Below are positions 34,618 through 40,721 of a stretch of 40,721 bases of DNA, one piece after another. Source of the stretch: Anaeroplasma sp902783745 (GTDB lineage: Bacteria > Bacillota_I > Bacilli_A > Acholeplasmatales > Anaeroplasmataceae); contig CAMOKL010000013.1 of the NCBI GenBank assembly GCA_946617655.1, positions 1 through 40,721 of the forward strand, read 5' to 3'. The position numbers and the translations under genes were made by a program. Under the pieces are notes generated by a model, which had not been told where the DNA came from, searched no databases, and saw nothing but the letters and a program-made list of their open reading frames with translations. How positions within the stretch are numbered: the stretch's first letter is position 1; every line of letters begins with the position of its first letter.

Positions 34618-35445
34618 TTATTCACCCTTATAAGTACCCTTTTTAGCTTTGAATTTAACATCATCAATCTTATAGTATCCATATACTTGTTCTTCAGTTA
34701 AATATTTTACTTTAAGATTTCTATTTAAAACATCACATGTAATAACCTTAGCATTACCTTTTTCTGTTTCAACAATATCACCAACATTAGGTGCATTTTG
34801 ATGTAATTCAGTATATAGATCATTTTCATAATTAATACAGCATAATAATTTGCCACAATTACCACTTATATTTGCTGGATTTAATGATAAATTTTGGTTC
34901 TTTGCCATCTTAATTGAAACATTCGCAAATTCAGTAATAAATGTTTTACAACAAACAATTAATCCACAAGGTCCAATACCACCAAATACCTTAGCTCCAT
35001 CTCTTGAACCTACTTGTCTTAATTCAATTCTTGTATGATATACTTCTGCAATATCCTTAACAAGTTCACGGAAATCTACTCTTTCTTCTGATTCGAAATA
35101 AATAATTAATTTACCTCTATCTAAAGTATATTCGCTTTCTAATACCTTCATATCAAGATGTCTTTCTTTTACAAGACTTTTTACTTTATCAGTAACTTCT
35201 AATGCGTCATTTAAATTCTTTTCATAAGTTTCTTTATCGTGTAAAGACGCAATTCTTACAACATCCTTTAATTCAGATGTTAAATCCTTCATGTCAAGTT
35301 CAAATACATCACTAAAAACCTTGCCTAATTCAGTACCTCTTACGGTATCTACAATTACAGAATCTCCCTTATTAAGTTTTAGCTTTCCAACGCCAAAGTA
35401 ATATTTTTTACCAAGACGTTTAAATTCTACCATAACTGCCTTCAT
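34618..35445 (-). CDS. ricT: PSP1 domain protein RicT (YaaT)
   Basis: A 275-aa RicT/YaaT protein. In Bacillus it forms a complex with RicA and RicF that stimulates RNase Y-dependent mRNA maturation and carries Fe-S clusters. The VRGTELGKV stretch opens the PSP1 region, GGIGPCGLIVCC and GNCGKLLCC supply the conserved cysteines, and PNVGDIVETEKGNA ends the core. It lies between holB and trmN6 as in Bacillus; yabA, which follows yaaT there, is absent. Confidence 0.93.
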   Translation of the reverse strand: MKAVMVEFKRLGKKYYFGVGKLKLNKGDSVIVDTVRGTELGKVFSDVFELDMKDLTSELKDVVRIASLHDKETYEKNLNDALEVTDKVKSLVKERHLDMKVLESEYTLDRGKLIIYFESEERVDFRELVKDIAEVYHTRIELRQVGSRDGAKVFGGIGPCGLIVCCKTFITEFANVSIKMAKNQNLSLNPANISGNCGKLLCCINYENDLYTELHQNAPNVGDIVETEKGNAKVITCDVLNRNLKVKYLTEEQVYGYYKIDDVKFKAKKGTYKGE

Positions 35446-35452
35446 AAGCCCT

Positions 35453-36418
35453 CTATTTTAAGTATTTCTCTATAAGTTCATGAAATACATTCTTAGCCAA
35501 AACATTATAATTAAGCTCATCAAACAAGCTTAATACTAATTCAATCTTATCTTTTATTCTATAAGAATATTTTACGCTATATGACTTAATTCTATCATAT
35601 AATGGGGTCAAAATCAAATTGCTTTGATTTGCGTTAACCTTCATTGCATCTTCTAAGAATAACAATAAAAACTTAAGTAACATTAATAGATTTTTATTAT
35701 CCTGAAATATAGATAAATTATTGATATAAAATAATACCATTTCTTTATCATTTTCTATATTAATGAATTCATTAAATAACTCTTTAATTTTAATATATTC
35801 ACTACTACTAACAATCTCTTTTGCAAGATCCATATTATTAGTAATACTTATTGCAAGTGCGCTATCTAAATCTGATATGCCATCTTCTTTTAATAATTCT
35901 TTTGCCTTATCCTCAGGAATAGGTAAAAAAGGTATTAATATACATCTTGATAATATTGTAGATACTACCATAGATTTTTCTTTCGCAATAAATATACCTA
36001 AGGTTGTAGTTTTATTTTGAGGATCTTCAATAAATTTTAATAATGAATTTTGTGCCGCAAGGGATGCAGTATCTATTCCATCAACAATATAAATTCTTAT
36101 ACCCTCAACTAAACTAGTTTTAGAAAATTCCTTTTGTAAATCCTCTATTTGTTCTTTAGAGATTTTAGTTTTGTCATCTTGTATTCCAATATATGTAACA
36201 TTCATAAATCGATTATTCAAAATGTTTTTTGAAACATCAGATGAAAAGCTACCATCATCTCCATAAAGTAGGCATGATAAGGCATAAGCCATTTCTTTTT
36301 TACCTGTACCATCCTCACCATAAAATAAATATGCGTGAGATAACCTATCTTCTTTAATGGTATTTTTAAGCATGTTATATATTTTTTCTTGATTTTTTAT
36401 AACATTATTTACGTTCAT
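35453..36418 (-). CDS. holB: DNA polymerase III subunit delta prime
   Basis: A 321-aa clamp-loader AAA+ protein. HAYLFYGEDGTGKKEMA is the degenerate Walker A, IYIVDGIDTAS the Walker B region, LLKFIEDP the helix after it, and LSRC the SRC sensor motif. The usual Cys-x8-CxxCxxC zinc module after Walker A is missing; only one Cys remains (LSCLLYG). The start overlaps the end of tmk by 14 bases, with AGAGGAA as ribosome site. The pairing tmk-holB is conserved across Firmicutes. Confidence 0.93.
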   Translation of the reverse strand: MNVNNVIKNQEKIYNMLKNTIKEDRLSHAYLFYGEDGTGKKEMAYALSCLLYGDDGSFSSDVSKNILNNRFMNVTYIGIQDDKTKISKEQIEDLQKEFSKTSLVEGIRIYIVDGIDTASLAAQNSLLKFIEDPQNKTTTLGIFIAKEKSMVVSTILSRCILIPFLPIPEDKAKELLKEDGISDLDSALAISITNNMDLAKEIVSSSEYIKIKELFNEFINIENDKEMVLFYINNLSIFQDNKNLLMLLKFLLLFLEDAMKVNANQSNLILTPLYDRIKSYSVKYSYRIKDKIELVLSLFDELNYNVLAKNVFHELIEKYLK

Positions 36419-37052
36419 TTATTTCCTCTAAATAGCTATATATTATTTTCTTTACATCATTTATTACTTCATCAAGTGGCTTACTACCGTCAACAACCTT
36501 AATTCTATTAGGATACATTTTTAAAACCTCATGATATCCTAAATATACCATTTGGTGGAATTTAATACCTTCACTATCAAGTCTATCCTTTTTTCCACCT
36601 CTATCCTGATTTTCCATTCTTTTTAATGCAACTTCAGGTGTAACATCAATATATATTGTTAAATCAGGTAAGTAATCTAGGGCAAAGCTATTTGCCTTTA
36701 ATACACTATCCATTCCAAGACCTCTTGCATAACCCTGATATGCAAGTGATGAATCTAAATATCTATCACATAATATTATTTTATTTTCTTTAACTGCAGG
36801 TATTACTCTTTCACATAAATGCTGCATTCTTGAGGCTGCATAAAGTAAAGCTTCAACCTCAGGTACCATCATTGTATTAGTATTATCTAAAATAATATTT
36901 CTAATCTCTTCACTTATTTTAATTCCACCAGGTTCTCTTGTAGTAATAAAATCTATACCCTTATTAGTAAAATCATTTGCTAATTCCTTAATAATTGTAG
37001 TTTTACCACTACATTCTCCACCTTCAAACGTAATAAATCCCTTCATCCTCAT
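36405..37052 (-). CDS. tmk: Thymidylate kinase
   Basis: A 215-aa dTMP kinase. FEGGECSGKTTII is the P-loop, TTREPGG the substrate Arg motif, CDRYLDSSLAYQG the DRY-like motif near residue 93, and NQDRGGKKDRLDSEG the lid region. The chosen ATG is ten bases after GAGG; a second ATG two codons later is possible. First gene of the tmk-holB-ricT-trmN6-TerB-rsmI-177aa operon. Confidence 0.96.
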   Translation of the reverse strand: MRMKGFITFEGGECSGKTTIIKELANDFTNKGIDFITTREPGGIKISEEIRNIILDNTNTMMVPEVEALLYAASRMQHLCERVIPAVKENKIILCDRYLDSSLAYQGYARGLGMDSVLKANSFALDYLPDLTIYIDVTPEVALKRMENQDRGGKKDRLDSEGIKFHQMVYLGYHEVLKMYPNRIKVVDGSKPLDEVINDVKKIIYSYLEEINERK

Positions 37053-37085
37053 AAGAATAAAACCTCACATAATTAATCTAATTTT

Positions 37086-37091
37086 ATTATA
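37086..37091 (-). promoter_or_regulatory. -10 element of the tmk operon
   Basis: TATAAT on the minus strand 34 bases before the tmk ATG. No clear -35 was found. Confidence 0.5.
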
Positions 37092-37126
37092 CAACATAAT
37101 ACCTATTTTTAATATAAAAAACAAAG

Positions 37127-37153
37127 AAAAGTGCTAGCTTTTCTAGCACTTTT
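37127..37153 (-). terminator. Terminator after the enzyme I-like gene
   Basis: AAAAGTGCTAG (37127-37137) with CTAGCACTTTT (37143-37153) and a 5-nt loop; the minus strand continues CTTTGTTTTTTA. Confidence 0.85.
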
Positions 37154-37155
37154 AA

Positions 37156-38664
37156 CTAATTTTTATTAATAAATTCATCATATGCCATATTAAGCATAGC
37201 CATAGATGCAGGAGAGACACTTAGATTTTTAATACCTATTTCATAAAATCTTATCGCAACCTCTTTTATTGATGCAAGCTCTCCACATATAGATAATGAA
37301 ATATTCTTTTCATTACAGAATTTAACAACTCTTTTTAATGATTCAATTAAATCATTTATATGATTAAATATTTCATTTGTTTCATCTTCTCTTGAAATAT
37401 TATAAAGCTCATGTGTTAAATCATTTGTACCAATAGAAAAGAAATCTGGTTCTAAAAATGTCTCAATTGATGTTAAAGCCATTTTAGTTTCAAGCATCAT
37501 ACCAATCTTTGGGATATTATAGTTACCTTCTTTTGCAAGTCTTAATACCCAATCCTTTAAATAAATAAATTCAGATTCTTGTTCAATCATAGGAAACATT
37601 ATTCTAATAGTATTAAAAGAATTTGCTTTCAATAATGCCTTAACCTGATCTTCAAATATTAAAGGATTTTTAATATAATTATCAAATCCCTTATGATTTG
37701 TAATTAAATAATCTATTTGTTTATCATCACCAACATCAAATGTTCTAAATGTAATAGGCTTCCCCTTCATTAATGATACAGCTTCACTATATATAGTATA
37801 TTGCTCATCAAATGTATATGGTCTATTTGAATTCATAAATATTAATTCAGTTCTATATAATCCTATCTCATCAAAATCTGATGCTAAAACTCTATCAATA
37901 TCTTTATTTGTTGATACGTTAGCTAAGAATTTAAAGCCATTGTGTGGTTGTGCCTTATTATTATAAAATGATGATGCATTAATCTCAGCACTACATTTTT
38001 CAATAAGCTCTTTTGTTGGTTCAGTTATTACATAATTTAATCTAGTATCAATTATTGCAATATCTCCATCATTTAAGCTTGGAAGATCTTGAATTACAAC
38101 ATAAGGAATACTCCAGCTTCTTGATAATATTGCTGAATGTGATGTAAATCCTCCAACCTTAGATATAATACCTAATATATTTTCATGATCCTGAATTAAT
38201 GTAGAAGGTCTAACCTTATCACATACTAATATATATCTTTTAGATGTTTCATCCTTAGAATCATAATCCATATTTTTAATAACCATTAAAACAACATCTT
38301 CTAAATCAGCTATTCTTTCTTTTAAATAACTAGATGTTGATTTATTTAAGTTATTTATAAACTGATTCATAGCCATCTTAAAAGCTTTTTTTGAAGATAA
38401 GCCACTATATATTAATTCTTTTGCTTTACTATAAAGCATAGGATCATTAATCATAAGCTTTTCTGCTAAAAAATAATCCTTAAGCTTAGGTTCCTTAGCC
38501 TCAGTCTCATCTATTTCTTTTAAGCTTTTCTTAATAGCCTCATCTAATGTCTTTAATTCATTTAAAGAGCCTTTATAATAATCCTTATCATCATTATATG
38601 ATTCATTTTTAATTGGGCCTAATATATAACCATTAGATAGAGTTATATCAATCTTTAGCTTCAT
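37156..38664 (-). CDS. PTS enzyme I-like phosphotransferase, shortened
   Basis: A 502-aa homologue of PEP-protein phosphotransferase (enzyme I, usually about 570 aa). Catalytic positions are kept: phosphohistidine His176 in GGFTSHSAIL, Arg271 (LYRTEL), Arg307 (FRTFDVGDDK), Glu392, Asn414/Asp415 (IGTNDL), Arg425 and Cys460 (ICGELA). The conserved NPxLGWRAIR stretch is deleted down to KNPLIFEDQ near 332-340, and the N-terminal GIAASPG motif is eroded. It may still phosphorylate HPr or another acceptor; a specialised regulatory or nitrogen-type PTS is possible. No HPr gene is adjacent. It is the third gene after rlmI and the PHP phosphatase, with a 11-bp gap. Confidence 0.75.
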   Translation of the reverse strand: MKLKIDITLSNGYILGPIKNESYNDDKDYYKGSLNELKTLDEAIKKSLKEIDETEAKEPKLKDYFLAEKLMINDPMLYSKAKELIYSGLSSKKAFKMAMNQFINNLNKSTSSYLKERIADLEDVVLMVIKNMDYDSKDETSKRYILVCDKVRPSTLIQDHENILGIISKVGGFTSHSAILSRSWSIPYVVIQDLPSLNDGDIAIIDTRLNYVITEPTKELIEKCSAEINASSFYNNKAQPHNGFKFLANVSTNKDIDRVLASDFDEIGLYRTELIFMNSNRPYTFDEQYTIYSEAVSLMKGKPITFRTFDVGDDKQIDYLITNHKGFDNYIKNPLIFEDQVKALLKANSFNTIRIMFPMIEQESEFIYLKDWVLRLAKEGNYNIPKIGMMLETKMALTSIETFLEPDFFSIGTNDLTHELYNISREDETNEIFNHINDLIESLKRVVKFCNEKNISLSICGELASIKEVAIRFYEIGIKNLSVSPASMAMLNMAYDEFINKN

Positions 38665-38675
38665 AAAACCACTTC

Positions 38676-39503
38676 CTAGTGACAGATTGTCATTTTATCT
38701 AAAACCTTAATTCCAACCTCATCAATCAATTCATAAATTCTTTTTAAATGCTTACCGCTAAGTAATTTAGGGTCGTGTGCATCAACACCAACAATTACCT
38801 TTAAATCACTATATTTGCTTGCGATACGCCAAAAATCTATATAAGGATATAAGAAATCCTTAAAATCCTTATCATAATCATTTTTAATACCATTCGCATT
38901 TATTTCAACATAAACATCATATTTTATTGCAAGTTCAATTATTCTTCTTGTCTGTTTAATTGCCTCATCATCAAATTCTCTTTTTCCAAATTCATTATGA
39001 TAATCATACATAAATAAATCTGGGTGTACTAAAGTATTATAAAGACCAGTCTTTAAAGCATCCTCAATTGTATTTACATAATATTTTAATGTTTCATTTG
39101 TAACCTCACAATATGTATCGTAAAGCTTTTTATTTTCATCTTGGAAGAAATGAATGCCTAAATTCAAGAAATTAACCTTTCTTCTTAATCCATAATAAAA
39201 ATCATCATGTCCATATAGATATTCACATTCAAATCCAGAATAAATCTTTAATTTATCACCAAATTCTAATCTGGCATCATTAATTTGAGCAAGATATGAA
39301 TCTATTTGTGATTCCTTCATATTTTCATATGACCACGTACGGGAATAATCCTCATCTGACATAAATTCTTCTCTTATAGGACCATGGTCTGTCATACCTA
39401 ATTCATTAAGACCACAATTTATTGCCTCAATACAATAATCTCTTACATCCCCTATTGCATGATTACAAAATCTCATATGTGTATGGTAATTATTTTTTAG
39501 CAT
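38676..39503 (-). CDS. PHP domain phosphatase, histidinol-phosphatase (HisK/HisJ) type
   Basis: A 275-aa PHP-domain metallohydrolase. NYHTHMRFCNHA (His7, His9, His15), MTDHGP, GFECEYL, HPDLFMYDY, EINANG and VGVDAHDP together give the tri-metal site. The pattern resembles histidinol-phosphatases of the HisK type, yet no histidine gene is nearby, so another phosphoester substrate is possible. AGGAGTG precedes the ATG; genes on both sides are 10-11 bp away. Confidence 0.82.
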   Translation of the reverse strand: MLKNNYHTHMRFCNHAIGDVRDYCIEAINCGLNELGMTDHGPIREEFMSDEDYSRTWSYENMKESQIDSYLAQINDARLEFGDKLKIYSGFECEYLYGHDDFYYGLRRKVNFLNLGIHFFQDENKKLYDTYCEVTNETLKYYVNTIEDALKTGLYNTLVHPDLFMYDYHNEFGKREFDDEAIKQTRRIIELAIKYDVYVEINANGIKNDYDKDFKDFLYPYIDFWRIASKYSDLKVIVGVDAHDPKLLSGKHLKRIYELIDEVGIKVLDKMTICH

Positions 39504-39513
39504 AAAATCACTC

Positions 39514-40686
39514 CTAAATAATTCTTAAAGTAATACTCTTAAGATATAAATCAACATCTGTTGATATTAAAGACGGATGATCTGGAGATTGAATTCTTCT
39601 ATCAATTATCATACATCTTCTACCTGAATCATATACTGCTTCTTTAATCATTTGTAAGAATAAATCTTCTGTCATATGCTGTGAACATGAAAAAGTCATT
39701 AAAATACCATTTTTCTTAATCATCTTAATAGCTTGTAGATTAATTTCTTTATATCCTCTATAAGCTTTTTTTACAGTTTCTTTAGATTTAGTAAATGCTG
39801 GTGGGTCTAATACTATCAAATCATATTTATTATAATTATTAGTATCTCTTAAGAAATTAAAAGTATCATCACATATTACATTAATATTATCAAATCCATT
39901 TAATTTAGCATTTTCTTTTATGTTTTCACATGCAAGATTTGAAATATCTAATGCAGTAACAGATGAAGCTTTATTCTTTGCGGCATTTAACGCAAATCCA
40001 CCTACATTAGAAAATAAATCTAATACATCCTTACCCTTACAATAATGTTTAATATTATCTCTATTATATTTTTGATCTAAAAAATAACCAGTCTTTTGTC
40101 CATTTTCCATATCAACATAGAACTTAATTCCATTTTCTACAACTAATACCTTAGGATTAAATTCATTATATATAGGTCCAACATAAGCATCCATTCCTTC
40201 TTTTTCTAAAGATGCCATATCGCTTCTTTCATATATTCCTTTAGGATTTAAAAGCTTAACTAATGAATTAATTATCCACTCTTTTTTCTTACTTAATCCT
40301 AAAGATGAAATTTGAATACATAAATAATCTGCATATTTATCAACAATTAAACCAGGTATAAAATCAGCTTCACTAAATACTAATCTCATGCAATTAGAAT
40401 CATTTAAATCTAAAGACTTTCTATAATTAATTGCATCCTCTAATCTCTTATAAAAAAAAGCTTCATCTATAACATCGTTTTCATCTAAAGATAATATTCT
40501 AACCATAATTTTAGATGTCAAATTAAAAAAGCCATATGCTAAAAATTTATGGTCAAATGTTAATACCTTACATATATCTCCATCTTTAATTTCACCAACA
40601 AAAGAATTAACCTCATTATTGAATATCCATGGAAATCCTTCTAGTTTTTCTTTTTCTTCGTTTTTATTTAAAATAACAGAAAACAT
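39514..40686 (-). CDS. 23S rRNA cytosine-C5 methyltransferase, RlmI-like
   Basis: A 390-aa class I SAM methyltransferase resembling RlmI (m5C1962 of 23S rRNA). The N-terminal PUA domain (about 1-75, FPWIFNNEV and LAYGFFN), the middle SEADFIPGLIVDKYADYL, the GYFLDQKYNR segment, motif I VLDLFSNVGGFAL, and motif IV LDPPAFTKSK with FSCSQHM form the expected series. GAGGT precedes the ATG at 40686. It starts the operon with the PHP and enzyme I-like genes. Confidence 0.9.
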   Translation of the reverse strand: MFSVILNKNEEKEKLEGFPWIFNNEVNSFVGEIKDGDICKVLTFDHKFLAYGFFNLTSKIMVRILSLDENDVIDEAFFYKRLEDAINYRKSLDLNDSNCMRLVFSEADFIPGLIVDKYADYLCIQISSLGLSKKKEWIINSLVKLLNPKGIYERSDMASLEKEGMDAYVGPIYNEFNPKVLVVENGIKFYVDMENGQKTGYFLDQKYNRDNIKHYCKGKDVLDLFSNVGGFALNAAKNKASSVTALDISNLACENIKENAKLNGFDNINVICDDTFNFLRDTNNYNKYDLIVLDPPAFTKSKETVKKAYRGYKEINLQAIKMIKKNGILMTFSCSQHMTEDLFLQMIKEAVYDSGRRCMIIDRRIQSPDHPSLISTDVDLYLKSITLRII

Positions 40687-40705
40687 ATTTTTTTACCTCA
40701 AGAAA

Positions 40706-40711
40706 ATTATA
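40706..40711 (-). promoter_or_regulatory. -10 element of the rlmI operon
   Basis: TATAAT preceded by TGT (extended -10) on the minus strand, 20 bases before the ATG. Any -35 would lie at or beyond the window edge. Confidence 0.55.
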
Positions 40712-40721
40712 ACATATAAAT

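Noticed and set aside
38676..39503. Evidence for a histidine biosynthesis locus
   Set aside because: Only the PHP phosphatase resembles HisK; no other his gene is near.

Overview
The window is low-GC DNA, by eye about one third G+C. It reads as chromosome of a Firmicutes/Bacilli-like anaerobe, perhaps an uncultured gut lineage near the Erysipelotrichia/RF39 groups; that placement is inference. Support comes from strong AGGAGG-type ribosome binding sites, TTGAAA/TATAAT promoters, use of TGA as a stop with TGG for Trp (so not the mycoplasma code), formate-THF ligase, a single-chain PurL, and a tmk-holB-ricT-trmN6-rsmI-metG gene order like that of Bacillus. Every gene but one (hflX) is on the minus strand, so operons read from high to low coordinates.

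Layout from right to left. (1) 40686-37156: rlmI-like methyltransferase, PHP phosphatase and a shortened PTS enzyme I homologue, ended by a terminator. (2) 37052-31229: tmk, holB, ricT, trmN6, a TerB-like gene, rsmI, an unknown 177-aa gene, then a membrane protein. (3) metG with its own promoter. (4) hflX on the plus strand, divergent from degV, then a yebC2-type gene. (5) 25818-21918: fhs, a PEP-carboxykinase-like gene and purE. (6) 21865-21632: a regulatory leader with twin palindromes, a 25-codon upstream ORF and an intrinsic terminator. (7) purK-purL-purC-purM-purN-purH-purD-folD-purB-guaA, ended by a long terminator. (8) 7732-1: small accessory operons: a DUF1848 protein, two GNAT acetyltransferases, two tandem small structured RNAs, a DUF2130 coiled-coil protein, a free-standing FakA C-terminal-like protein, nudix-prmC-tsaC, and a lone GH105 pectin-oligosaccharide hydrolase.

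Regions 5 to 7 form one biochemical unit. Fhs and FolD supply 10-formyl-THF to the two formyl transfers (PurN, PurH). PurK/PurE do the carboxylation, and PurB and GuaA carry the product to AMP/GMP branches. purF, purA and guaB are not in the window.

The least explained items are the two paralogous small RNAs at 5241-5570, each with its own promoter and terminator and with compensatory changes in several stems, and the purK leader, which looks like an attenuation device of unrecognised type. No tRNA, rRNA, insertion sequence, CRISPR array or prophage was seen.
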